NCBI GenBank assembly: GCA_907165135.1
Contig: OU015568.1
Location: 3,418,501 to 3,482,500 of the forward strand
Direction of reading: 5' to 3'
Source: Oikopleura dioica
Lineage: Eukaryota > Chordata > Appendicularia > Copelata > Oikopleuridae
DNA: 64,000 nt
The notes beneath the pieces were generated by a model that did not search any database, was not told where the DNA came from, and was given only the letters and a program-made list of their open reading frames with translations. The translations under genes were made by a program, and so were the position numbers. Position 1 is the first letter of the stretch. Every line of letters begins with the position of its first letter. Shown here one piece after another: positions 1 through 11,218 of this stretch.

Positions 1-1819
1 TTCTTGAAAGGTATTCTGAGACTGGGAGAAACGATCATGGGGCGAGTAAATCGCATCGTGAAGATTTTTCAGTTCCCCGAATGTTAGTCGCTTCGTATCA
101 GCACTCTTCAGCTGTGGACAACGGACTTGAATCCAAAACGAGTGAAATCGAATCTTTTTCCCGCACTTTGAATATTTCACTAGGTCGCCATTTCGGAGCG
201 CATCTTCTTTGAGCTCAAGAATGGTTTCTTCTACGGGGCGGATTTGAAATTCCGTTTGGGTCTCCTCCAGTTGGCGTTGAATAACCGAGCTCGCTGTTGT
301 TGGAGGATCCTCGTCCTCTTCATTCTTGTCTCTTGAATTTTTTCTATCGGGCGATTTCCAGCCGCCAAGAGGTCGAGCAGCGAGAGATGAAGATGGAATG
401 CTGGAAATGATGGTCTTTTCATGATGCTTCTTTGCGATTTTCGAACTGTTTCCGAGAACTTCTGAAGACTTTCGTTTCTTGACAGCTTTTCTAGCTTCGT
501 TTTTCGTCAGATTGCGCGGTTTGAGAGGACTTCTAACTGAAGGCAGAGGACGATCCCGTGTTCTCGTTATAATTGGAGATTCTTCGATTTCGTCGATGTT
601 TTCGGTTGAAAAATCTTGGATATTCGATTCTAGGGGATTATCTGGAATCGACCCATCGGAAAAATCATCAGGAAGGGGAGGTAATTCTGGCGATGGAAGA
701 CGAACATCATTGTTCTCTTGAATAATCGGCTCCGGAATTTGATTGTCCGGAAGATTAGAATTTTCGGGAAGAGGTAGATCTGGAGATTGTTCGTTTTCTG
801 TTGGAAAAACTTCTTCATCGATATTTGCAAGATTTTCTTCGTCGCAGAAGTTCTCCTGATTTTCTTGATCATCATCGACCTTCATGTATTCCGGCGATTG
901 CTCCATTGATTTTTTAAAAACCCTTATTTTCGCGAAACCTTTGAATATGTCATTATTCACCACCAAATTCGGATTTTCAAAGGTTTCAAGAGAATAGTCC
1001 GTTTCATCCCCACTTTCGCCACTTTTTCTTTTCGGCGATGAAATCAGCGCAAATTGGTGTTTCTTTATCGTAATTTCTTTCTTTGCTTGTTTTTGCGCTT
1101 CTTTCGATGAACAGGGAATTTCTGAACTTTCCTCATCCTCTTTGGTCTCGCTGAGGTCGACAAAATATGGGGAAGGAATGGGTGGTTCTTTTGATTTACG
1201 GGCTCGTTTTCGAGTTGGAGTTTTTGACTTTTTCTTTGTCGGTTTCTTAGTTTCTTTCTTTGGAACTTCTAGTTGCATGTCTTCTTCATCGGATGTGTAG
1301 TTTCGCTCGTTTGCCACAAGGTCGAAGGTTTGCGTATCGCTCATCTAAAAAGGGGATGAAATGGAGCGCCTTATGGGCCATAAGTTATGGCTCAATTACT
1401 TTTGCTTTATTCGTGCACTTCATGATATGTGCCTGTCTTTGCTCCAGTGATCCTCTGATATCTTTTCTGCAGATGTGACATTGTCTACTCGTTGAGGCTT
1501 CTTTTTCATTATTCTCTGATGCTCGTTTTTTCTTCCTATCAGACAGTTTCTTTGTCAATTTCGTCGGAGAGGGTTCTGGCGTCTTTTCACGACTGGAATT
1601 CAACTGAGGATTCGGGGAATTTGAAGATAAGTTGATGCTACTGTCAGGCGGTAGATGGATTGATTGAAGGGATGACTGCGTCTTACTGTAAATTTGAAAG
1701 TGATTTCTGTATAAAAAAAGGCTTGAAACTCACCCAATGCAGCCAAATTCATGCTCATCCTGCTCCTTGACCGATCGAACGTCTAATTTTCTATTGCAAA
1801 ACTGGCAAAATCGCACCAT
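1..1819 (-). CDS. SLX4: SLX4-like structure-specific endonuclease scaffold (partial, C-terminus off the left edge)
   Basis: SLX4 is the nuclear scaffold that holds the SLX1, MUS81 and XPF nucleases for Holliday-junction and crosslink repair. The first exon starts at ATG 1819 and carries a C-x2-C...H-x3-C finger (CQFC...HEFGC); a second finger of the same type (CHIC...HIMKC) follows about 70 residues on, matching the tandem UBZ4 ubiquitin-binding fingers of SLX4. A long acidic, Ser/Pro/Lys-rich stretch follows. Near the left edge the segment IRFHSFWIQVRCPQL resembles the start of the SLX4 BTB domain. Introns 1686-1733 (48 bp) and 1345-1399 (55 bp) are GT-AG and keep frame. The SAP and SLX1-binding parts would lie outside the window. 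The family call rests on domain order, so it is good but not certain. Confidence 0.68.
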
Positions 1820-2421
1820 TTCATCGATTTTTCTCTTTTTCACATTCTTTCTATCATTTATGACCGTTTCTCTAAAAAACCCGTTCTAGAGACAAAATAT
1901 CATCGCCTCCGAAAAAAGTTCATTTTGAATGATTCATCCTGGGAGTCTCGGAGAAAAAGTGGAGACGGCGCGCTGGGAAAATCGATTTGGAGGACTTTTT
2001 TGCTGGAAGACGGAGGTGTTGCTGGAAGAAAAGTTTTTTTGATACTGTATTTATTTTTCGATTGTACAGATGGGCAATATTCACAGTTTATATAGAAAAA
2101 GTCTACTATTGGTATTGAACTATTGGAGAATAAGGAAGAAGTCGAAATACTGGAAGATTCTACCGCTAAACTCGTTTAACGAGTTAGCAGCATAACTTAT
2201 GCTGCTAAATAACTGTATGTTGGCTTTTGTTCGGATCGACAACTGCAATTAAAAATGGTTTTGCTTATTATTGAGATCCGTTCCTGTCATTTTGGTAAAC
2301 TTTGGAAATGGGAGATAAATATCTTGAGAAAGAGTTTCTTTTCGTTTTGTATCTTTGCCGGATAATTTTTTGATTTTGCCGCATGTATTTGAGCCTCAAT
2401 TTGAACGCCTTGAAATTGATG
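1820..2421. other. Intergenic stretch with adjacent short palindromes
   Basis: This lies between the 5' end of the SLX4-like gene and the 3' end of the glutamate receptor gene, so it should contain the SLX4 promoter and the receptor's 3' end. No coding exon is seen. Two overlapping inverted repeats stand out: a near-palindrome at 2165-2188 around ACTCGTTTAACGAGT, and AGCAGCATAACTTATGCTGCT at 2186-2206, a 10-bp perfect stem around one base. Confidence 0.5.
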
Positions 2422-5400
2422 TTATTTCTCGTAATAATGAATAGTTCTGAAGCTCACATCGACCATCGTCTTTGGCGAGCCACTTTTAGAATCCAAAAGG
2501 GTGTAACAAGCAACGATCCATTCCACGATCAGGAATAAAAAGCCAAGTATTAAGGATCCCCAGACGAGTAAAAACAATCCCTTCAGGTTGTCGAATGTCA
2601 ATTTGTTTGACTCAGTCACGGCGGTATTTGCTTCCTCGTCGTTTTGATTGCATTTTGGGGGAGTATCGAGTCCGTCTTGCTTGATCCACTTTTCGTAGAG
2701 CTGGTTGATCTCGAGGTTTTCTCGCATTCGGAGGACTCCGACTTGAATTCATTAAAAAAAACATGAACAAGAAGGGGTGCAGAGTCCAACGGGAAAATTA
2801 CCTGAAAAGAGATTCGTCAAATTAGAGTTCTTCTTGAATCCAAGTCCAAAGCCAAACTTCCCAACCAGTCTTCCTGAGAAGAAAGAGTCTTGACCTTTTC
2901 TCCTCCCTTCAAAATTTAATGAAAGACTCCTCCTTTCCTTGTGACAGACGTAAATCACACGGTTCATGGGTCGAAATAATGTGCTCGAGCAAAATATGAT
3001 CCATTAGCGCGGCGGAACATATAAATTTCTTAAAAGGAAAGCGTGTTTAAATTTCTCATGCGCGGTGCCTGAAATGAACGCGTAGTTTTCTTCCCGAGCT
3101 CGTTTTAACCCCTCTGATGTGTCTTCCACGGTCCAGCGATCAGCTTCTAAAGATCATAGTCAGAAATGGCTCCTTCCTCTCTTCCTTGATTCCAGCAAGG
3201 TCATTTGCGAAAGGCTTCCAGCGGTCTCTTCGTGGTCCTTTTTTGGTTATTTTGGACCTCATTTTTTGTTCAATGCTGAGCCAAAAAAGGTTCATTATTA
3301 AGCCTCAATGCGCATTTTGAAATGCTTTCGATTGTGACCTCTTTCGATATAATGTAAAATGTGGTATGTAATTGATTTGTTCCAAATACGGTTCTTATCC
3401 GTGGAAGGTTCTCTTTTCAGACAGTCATTTTTTTCGCAAAAATCGAGGTCAGATAGCGGTGTTTTTATGCAAATGTAAAGCCATGCCTAGCCTCAAAAAT
3501 AATCAAGTCTATTTGATACCCAAATTTTGACCTAATTATTCTTTGAGAGTGATTTTGGTTATATTTTTGAATAACATAAAAATATGACCTATATTTTCGA
3601 GCAAAGCATGATTTACTCAAAACAGAAGCCTTCCAGGTAAAGTTCTTCCCATGCACTCACCCTTGACGTCGTGGCATATGTTCCTCAGTATTTGATCAGT
3701 CGAGTGGCAGAAGTACCTTTCGGTGGCTGAATGCGCGACAAAACCATATCTAGTAGACCAGTATTATTTCGACAGCTTTATCAATAGGCCTACTTAAATC
3801 CACGGGATGATCGAGCGGCTCGGAGGTTCGCAAAAGTGTCTAATGGGACTTGTTGCTTTCGAACTGAAATAGACAATGCTTTTTCCTTTGAAGGAATCGA
3901 AGGAAACCTGTAAGAAATGTGACTAGATTGGCGGTGTAGCTAGCAACAATCGTTACTCCAGCAGCGTACCATAAAATCGCAGTTATTCGAGAGCTTAAAA
4001 AAGAGGCTGATTGACTGCAGTATTTTACTGTGAAAATGACCTATACAAAAAGGCGATCTTATTTGACGTCATTTGATTACCCAAATAAAGCTCCAAATTA
4101 GACTTTTTTCAGCTTAAATTCAAAAGGGTTCAATCTCACAAAAAAGAACATATTTACCCCAGGAGGGTAATATCGGCGAATATTCGAGAAGCCACGTCAA
4201 TTAAAATCAAGTTTATAGAAGAAAATGGGATATTCAATTTGCCATGAAAAATTCACGTTGGAGACAACGAGGAATACAGGAAATGAGGAGACGAAAAAAG
4301 GTCGTCATTTTTAATTGAAAAATATAATAACAAAGAATGGATAATTGACAGACGGACGATGAGCTACCTTGGCGCGCGGGGGACGGTCTCGGGGCTTTGC
4401 CAAAATAATCCAGCCCAACCCCAGAAAAGTGCGTTTGAAAGACTCATGGCTGCACGCGAATCTTGAAGATCCTTCGACGATAATCCGGACTCAGGAGGGT
4501 TCGCGCTAATTGCCCATATTTATTCCGCTCATATTTCCAACAATGTGAAAGATGGACTGGCTAAGACCCGGCCCTGAACTGCTGCTAAAATTCTATCGTC
4601 TGTATTCGTCGCTATTTGGTCGTGATGACGAGCCACTGGCTTGTAGAAATCCCTGTAAAAGCCGTACGGAGAAATCTGAACAGTTTTTATTCAATGAAAA
4701 GAGTTGTTAACTTACAAAATTGCTTATAAACATGAACATGGAGACCAAAATCACTGTGAAGAAAATATACAACCATAATCGGGTATCGAAGGGTTCCAAA
4801 AAGGCCCAGGTATTGAATGATTCTTGCTTCAATGTAACAAAACTGAAGCCAGTTTCTATCAATTGGGTCATTTTTCCATAAAAAAAATTTTTTTGATAAA
4901 AAGGAGATTTTTATGATTGCAAAAAATTGACCGTGACCTAAATATGCGACAGAGAAGTCCATCATTCTTGAAGTTTCGGAAGTGATTGGCACATCAGCTT
5001 TTGTTAAATAATTTTTAATAAGAGGGATGAGAAGATTTACGTTACCAAGCAATAAATCGGCGCGTCCTTGATTTAGCGTCTCCACTAGCGCTGGTAGCGT
5101 ATCGTTCCCATGAGTCTAGTAATTTACAGTAAACGAGGCGGTAATCGAGCCTTATTAGCGGTTAATGGAGTTGTCTTGCGTCCAAGTTGAACTGTGATCA
5201 AGTGTCTGCAGTTGGAATCAAGAGCCTTACGTTGTATTCGGGATCGTTACTGTCGACCCAATTTATTGAAAAGTTTTCCTTTCGCGCCAGGGACTTGATT
5301 AGCTCCACGCACATCCCTTCATAACTCTTCTCGCCGGTAGCGTCATCGATGGAAATATCGACGAAGGGTTCGTGATCGACGGTGATGATGCGGATTGTTT

Positions 5401-5428
5401 GGCCTCGTAATGATTCTCCATTTGCGTC
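2422..5428 (-). CDS. Ionotropic glutamate receptor subunit (5' end not resolved)
   Basis: A ligand-gated cation channel subunit. Exons read on the minus strand give, in order: ligand-binding lobe S1 from 5428 (GQTIRIITVDHEPF, then SYEGMCVELI), a second S1 piece at about 5085-4900 (NQGRADLLLG, ITSETSRMMDFSVAY), a pore-side exon at about 4680 (SPYGFYRDFYKP), the pore loop at about 4450-4370 (LFWGWAGLFWQSPETVPRAP), TM3 at about 4000-3910 with the hallmark SYTANL, lobe S2 (VPLDTFANL, YGFVAHSATERYF, SEGLKRAREENYAFIS, KFGFGLGF) and TM4 near 2550, ending at stop 2422. The SYTANL motif and S1-pore-S2 order make the family firm. No ATG or amino-terminal domain is visible upstream. The subfamily (AMPA, kainate, NMDA or IR-like) cannot be set by eye. 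Confidence 0.87.
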
Positions 5429-6443
5429 CTGAAATATTGATTGAAGAAGTTTAGCTGGAATATTCCGGGATAAGAGCTTTTCGTTGGTTGTTAGAACTGA
5501 AAGTAACAAGTCTAATTTTAAAGAAAAAATCAGACCCAATTTAGAAATTAAAGGATTGAGCAAAATTATTTTGAATCGATGTCAGACGAACAAGGAAAAT
5601 AAGAATTAATCTATTGGGTGACCTACAATGTCAGATGATTGCGTTTTATGCTCCGTCTTTTCTGTCCACGCATTCCCTTAATCAGACCGTTAAATGGCTC
5701 ATTCTCAGACTTGTTTTCCCTCTCGTTCAACAATAAAAGTGAAGACTTTTAGACAAGTTAACATGGTTAAGAATTAACAACTGACAAGGGCGAACCCTTC
5801 TTTTTTTAACTTGAACTTTTGCTACAATATTAACTTTTAATGAAAAAAAAACTAAAAGACATTTCTTTCAGATATTACAAGTGGCTAGTCACAGTGACAC
5901 CCTTAATTCGTAACGCACAGTCTCAGAGAGGGTAAGTAGATATGCTACAGGTAGCTACAGTGAAACCTTTTCGAAACAAGAACGAAAAAACAAGCCATTT
6001 AAAGAGTCCCGAGTCAAGTTTCATCCCACTTCTCTGTGCTCGATGCCTCAAACTCGGAAATACAGCATATAAAAAGAATATTATTTAAATATTCAAAAGA
6101 CGAATGTCATCGAGCTTTCTCATTTTTTCTCAATAAATTGACTTCTCGATTAAACTCGTCGATTTCATTTTTTGCCCCTTTTTCGATTTTTTTTTCTTTT
6201 GAATGAGTTCATTCATTTTCGCCTTGGATAATCCGCTTGTAAATTAGTGGCGAGTCGATCCGTCAATTATCCCCTTTTTTCAAGGAAATGCATAACACAT
6301 CGAAAAAGTACAATTAATCAGGATAACCACAAGGTTCAACAAGTTCAAGGCTCGATCTCGTGGATCAAATTACAAGACCGCATAAATGGTAGACAACCAT
6401 GTCTGCTAGACAAATTGCATCTAGCGATTTGCTTGTCTTTGAG
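5429..6443. other. No gene recognised
   Basis: An AT-rich stretch upstream of the glutamate receptor's first clear exon. It may hold the missing 5' exons (signal peptide, start codon) or promoter, but no ORF here has protein character that could be joined with confidence. No repeat or RNA gene was seen. Confidence 0.4.
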
Positions 6444-6830
6444 TCAGGGTTTGAATTCATAATTCTTGAAGCCGTAATCTTGGCAAAATTCTGATGAATT
6501 TTTTGACAGTATTTTGGTCGACACTTTTGCTTGATTTTGTTCGCTGGCAAAAATTACATGAAGGTCAAATTTATGACAAACCATAATTATGAATAAATTG
6601 TGCGTTATATAATTTTTTATTTGTAGTTGATGATGATTACTGTTCATTTTCTTCTCAATACTTACACCGTTCTTCGAGAGTTGAGGATATCTCATATAAG
6701 AAGATATAATCATAAAATTCCAACTTACAAATGGCTTCATGAATTTTTCACGGTCTTCTTGGTAAAAAAGGTTCTCCTTCTTTGTCAACTCTTCATCTTG
6801 AGTTTCGTCATACCGTCAATTCTCTTTTTA
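6444..6830 (-). CDS. Possible small multi-exon gene, unknown
   Basis: A tentative gene model. A charged exon at about 6830-6730 (QDEELTKKENLFYQEDREKF) ends at a GTAAG donor. A short exon (DILNSRRT) follows, then an exon starting after TTTTTGCCAG that reads to a stop at 6444 and contains SEFCQDYGFKNYEFKP. The phases agree across both junctions, which is the only support. No start codon or signal peptide could be placed upstream; the in-frame upstream sequence meets a stop three codons before the first exon. It might instead be noise in an intergenic region. Confidence 0.22.
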
Positions 6831-6849
6831 TCCGACGATTTCTGAAACG

Positions 6850-7548
6850 AATAACGAAGTGGGATTAAAAGAATCGCCAAAGATTTGCGACATTGTTCGA
6901 TTCAAAAAAGATGACATATATCACGGCGCCGCGTAGCGGAGGGAGTAAATTTATGTATATATTCATATCCCGCATTGTTCTGAAAAGATAAACGCTTTGA
7001 ATTGAGAGCTGGTGGGATTTTGTTCAATCTCCATTTCTTTTGATTCTTCTTTGAAAAAAAAGAAGGCATATACTAGGGTAAAAAATGTCTGCTATATAAT
7101 TGAGCATTTAAATGGATTCCCCGGAGCTCTTAATTGTCTGCCTGTGATTTATTTATCGGACAAAAGTAGGTCTTCAAATTTAACTCACGAGACGGTATGT
7201 TCTAAGTGACTGCAACTTTACTTACCTTGTTTTTTTATCTTAAAAGCCATCAGCGATGGAAACATTGAGACCTGCCTAACCTTCAAGCATTTTCTAGCCG
7301 TAAAATTCTTAATAAATATCATCCGATTTAATTCACAATTTTACTGTTAATTTTTGAAAGGTCTGATCTTTTCAGGAGCTTGTGTTCTGAATCCAACTTT
7401 CATTAAAAATTCAACGATTTTTCTGTAGAGTGAGGGGATTCTAGGTTGAGCCACATGGCTATCGACACTTGATAGTTGGATGGAGCAGTATCGGTTTTTA
7501 TCACAGTAGCTTTTATCGGAGGATTTCTGATCGGGGATTGTTTATTGT
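6850..7548. other. Intergenic, nothing recognised
   Basis: Downstream of the thioesterase stop codon. AT-rich, with no coding exon, repeat or RNA gene seen. The end of PPT1 is followed by closely spaced TAAACAATAAACAATC (minus strand), which may serve as its polyadenylation signal. Confidence 0.4.
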
Positions 7549-9289
7549 TTATTGAAGGTAAGGAGTAATGATATCTTCAAGGAACCATTCGTCAGTGAAT
7601 GACATGTGGCCGTAGGGAGTTGTGAGGAAAACGAGTTTGTCGGCTTCGTCGAGGACTTTCAGACCGATCCAGTCTTCCTGTCTTATGGTCAATTTTTGTT
7701 AAAATCATAATGTTATGTTCAGCCGCTCCACACCCATGGCAGATAGTAATGACGCGCTTTTTTAAGGTGGCTGAAATTATTTCTCCCTCTTTTTCTTTAT
7801 AATGACGATTTTCAATAACCCTGAACATTATACATATTTGTGATCAGAAGAAAAATCTAGAAACTTGACCGTTTTAGTTTTTCAAAAATTACTTCCGGTT
7901 TCGATTCTAGAGCCGGAAATAGACGAAATTTTTACGGAATGAATGCATTTGACCTACCAAATTGAAGCTTAGAACATATCCAGTCATTATTTATATGAAT
8001 CGAGTCCAACCGCGGTTAAAAACCGCCGGTAAACGACCGGTAAGAATTGAAAATTTCTTTCTAAAGCATGCTTTTTTCAAAGTTTTACCGGTCAGTTTAA
8101 CCGCGGTTGGGACTGTTTCTTCTAATAAATTGCTGATGAGATGATTGAGAATCTTCTGCGCATCAATTTGATATGTAACACTTTACTCTTACTCCTGAAT
8201 TTCACCTACTTCCGGCTCTAGAGACAAAAAAGCGCGTAAATGGTTAGAAAGCTTTATCACTTTCCGCCAGAACTTGAAAGTGCATATTTTATTTTTCTCA
8301 AATAAATTATGGTTCTTATTTTTGCCATAAAATTTATTCCTTGACCGCTCCTTATAAATTGCTGATTCTCTAAGTGGCACAATATCTTCCGTCTTTCCCG
8401 AACCGTCAGCGTAGTACTCGAACCAGCTCGAATCCTTTGGCAAAACAGTCTTTTCTCGCTCAGCCTTTACCATCACAAATTTCTCGAGCTTGATCAAGTT
8501 TTCTTTGAAAGTCTCATTTTTCGCGATTCCTTCTCTGAAATAAGAAAATAAATACAGAATGTAGAAATGACTGTAGAATACCGAACATAATTGTTGACAG
8601 GCGCGATGAAAAGCGAGTTTCTTAGATGAAGGTCAAAGTTGATCGAGTCATGCCAGTACTGAGCCTGGACAAGATTTGCTTGGAAAAGGGATTTTTCGGG
8701 CATTATTTTCGCAACTTATTTTGATGAAAAAAAAACCCAAGCTTGGATGTTTGGCAAATAAGCAAGGTCCAAAAGATCTCTGAGGGTCTCGCAAACTTCC
8801 GGCAAAAATCCGTCAACATCGCAGCCAGGGAAGCCAAAAACTCCATGATGTTGGCCATGAATCGTCACCAAATTCTTCATGGGTGGTTCGGGACAAGTTT
8901 GGGCTACTCCTCTCAAGAACTGCGACCCCTGACTGAAACCAACGGCGTTATAGCAATCAGCAAGCTCTGGGTCGTTTTTGATGATGTTGCAGGCGTATTC
9001 GACTTGTTCCCAAATTGACATTCGGAATCCGTTGCTCGCATCTTCCGATCCGTTTTCGCCAATCATCAAGGAAAGAACGTACTGCCCGCCGTTGTTCGCA
9101 GCGATCATATTTTTTATACGAGTCATTCCTTAAACAATCTTCAATCTTTTTTAGGTTTTATACCAATTTACACATTGATAAGTATTTATACTGTTTCATA
9201 CCGCTGCTATCTGCTCGATCGCCCATGCCATGCCACATGACAGAAGGATAAGCATTTGCCACTGCGAGAAAAATACTGAACAGTTTCAT
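7549..9289 (-). CDS. PPT1: Palmitoyl-protein thioesterase 1
   Basis: A lysosomal hydrolase that removes palmitate and other fatty acyl groups from cysteines of proteins under degradation. ATG 9289 begins a signal peptide (MKLFSIFLAVANA) followed directly by the family N-terminus SVMWHGMGD. The catalytic serine is in GFSQGSQFLRGVAQ, the aspartate in the PKDSSWFEYY segment, and the histidine in TPYGHMSFTDEWF just before the stop at 7549, so the triad is complete. Other family blocks seen are HGQHHGVFGFPGC, LVQAQYWHD and IVPLRESAIY. An intron of about 670 bp (roughly 8357-7687) holds a small inverted-repeat element. The start lies 279 bp from the divergent pannexin gene. Very secure call. Confidence 0.95.
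8003..8114. mobile_element. Small MITE-like inverted-repeat element in a PPT1 intron
   Basis: A 112 bp element with terminal inverted repeats: it starts AGTCCAACCGCGGTTAAA and ends with the near-perfect complement, TTTAACCGCGGTTGGGACT. Inner ACCGGTAA / TTACCGG blocks extend the pairing. It encodes nothing and lies wholly in an intron. The AACCGCGG core resembles motifs repeated inside the large element at 37134-38603. No clear target duplication was seen. Confidence 0.6.
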
Positions 9290-9567
9290 TTCGACCTGGT
9301 TTTCAAGTGGTATCGCCCGGGACATGACACGCTGTCTTGATTCCAGATGTAGTTTTCTCATGAAACACCCCTTTTTTGTTTTTAATATACTTATTTACTT
9401 AATTCCAAAACCTAAGTAAAATAATCAGTGCGTGAATATCTACAAAAAGATGCAGATAAACATCTTTTAGATGACAATCATGAATGATGACAATCTTAAG
9501 CACCTTGAAACGTAGATTTCATGGTCGCCAAAGTCGTAAAATCTCGGCGCAGTCATGAATAAGAACA

Positions 9568-11155
9568 GTGGCCAAAGCCAAAAATCGAAATCATTTTTAT
9601 AAATTCAAAAACGAGAAGTTTGAGATGGGCATTTTGGGAATAATAGAGCCGGATCAATATTTGGCCCGATTTTCGAAAGAGAGCAAGCGCGATGAAAGCC
9701 TTCCCTACATCATGCACAAGCCAGATCGACTCTTGATCCATCTTCTCATCGCTGTTTATGCTCTTGCTTCGGCCGGAGCGGTGACAGTAGGATTGGATCT
9801 CTACAGAAAGAGTGGCCTTACATTCGTCAATCCAAAAGTCAACGGATCCAAAGTCTACGATACCGAGGAAGTTTCCGAGATGCTGGATTACTGCTGGTCG
9901 CATTTTAATCATATGGACGAAACTAGCGAGATCCATCAGTTGTGGCATTTTCGGTTGTTCCCGTACATGTTGGTCGTCGTAACGATAATGGTCTCAATCT
10001 CTCAGGAACGGTTTATTTGGCTTTTCGCTAAAAACATACCATGTCCGATCTTGAAAATTTTTCTATAAAACAAATTTCTTAAAACCCCGATAAGATCAGC
10101 TGGAGAGCAACAAACTTCGACGAAGCCATCCACGCATTGGACTACATCATCGACGGCTTGGAAGAATCCATCAAAGATGTCGTTCATCAAATGCAAGACG
10201 CGGTGAAAAACTCTCAAAAGTCAGCAACTGAAATCGATGGCTGCATTTCCCCGACGACAGAAATTTCCAGCGATGAGAATTCAGGGGCTTTTCTCGTCAA
10301 ATCCACGTCGAAAGACACCTTCGATTCTCAGTCTTCAAGGCCCTTCAAAGAAGACAAGCAAACTTACGGCTCGTTCAAAGGGAAACGAAACAGTGAAAGT
10401 AATTATGTCACCTTTGACAAAGCCTACAGACAAGCAGCTGAAGATAACGACTGGAAGTTCTCGAATTTCAACAAAATTCTCCGAAAATATCACGGCCGAA
10501 GTCGTTTCCGAACAAAATTCGCGCTTCTCCGAGGACTAACTTTCCTCCTTGTTTTCTTCGCCAATTTCTTCATTTACTACCAGCTAATTGCGCCAGCTAG
10601 AAATCCTTCGACAATCTTTTGCCCGATTCCGTCCGAATTTTATGATATCCATGGAGTAGAGCGGGAAAATTTTGAATTTTCGAATACAGAGACTCGAGTA
10701 TTGCTTGCTCTCGTGACCTTTTCCGTGAGCACAGCAGTTTTGGCTGGAGGAATCGTCATGTGGATGATGACACCTGCCTGGGATAATGGAGGAATCAAGC
10801 TTGTTGAGGTTCTGCCAGTCGTTACTGACGAAAAGGTACGCCTACCAACTTCAATTGAAATAACCCTCCTTAGATCAAAAGAATGCGACGCGGCCGATGG
10901 AACGATCTCATTTACCTCCTCTCCCTCGTCCATGTAAATCGTTTCCGATCCCTTCAACTTCGCCTGGCTTTCTACGTCCTCGCAGTTTCTGAGCAGCTTC
11001 CCCTAAAAGCTGATGATGACGAAGTTCTCTTTTCAGAACTCGAGTTGAGGAAGAAAAACTTCATCAAAGTTCTCATGGAACTGATGAACTGGCCGTCGGA
11101 AAAAGACGATGAAATTAGCGAAAAAATGTCTGCACTCGCAAATAATTTAAACTGA
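9568..11155 (+). CDS. Pannexin (gap-junction family channel)
   Basis: A four-TM large-pore membrane channel of the pannexin/innexin family. The exons 9568-9990, 10095-10835 and 10874-11155 join in phase to 481 codons. Seen in order: short N-terminus, TM1 (LLIHLLIAVYALASAG), first extracellular loop with MLDYCW (compare the vertebrate VDSYCW signature), TM2 introduced by LWHFRLFPYMLVVV, a long Ser-rich cytoplasmic loop, TM3 (FLLVFFANFFIYYQLI), second loop with IFCPIPSEFYD, TM4, then VEVLPVV (compare YEILP) and a charged tail. Each extracellular loop has one cysteine where vertebrate pannexins have two. LRRC8 proteins share the fold, but no leucine-rich repeats follow. The start codon choice is moderately sure. 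Confidence 0.84.
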
Positions 11156-11218
11156 TGCAAAAAACTCAAAATAAGAATAAACAATCGATAAATTTGTCAA
11201 AAATATGAGACATATTTA

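Noticed and set aside
7012-7209. Plus-strand frame near the PPT1 3' end
   Set aside because: Lacks an ATG start and protein-like composition; no splice partners.
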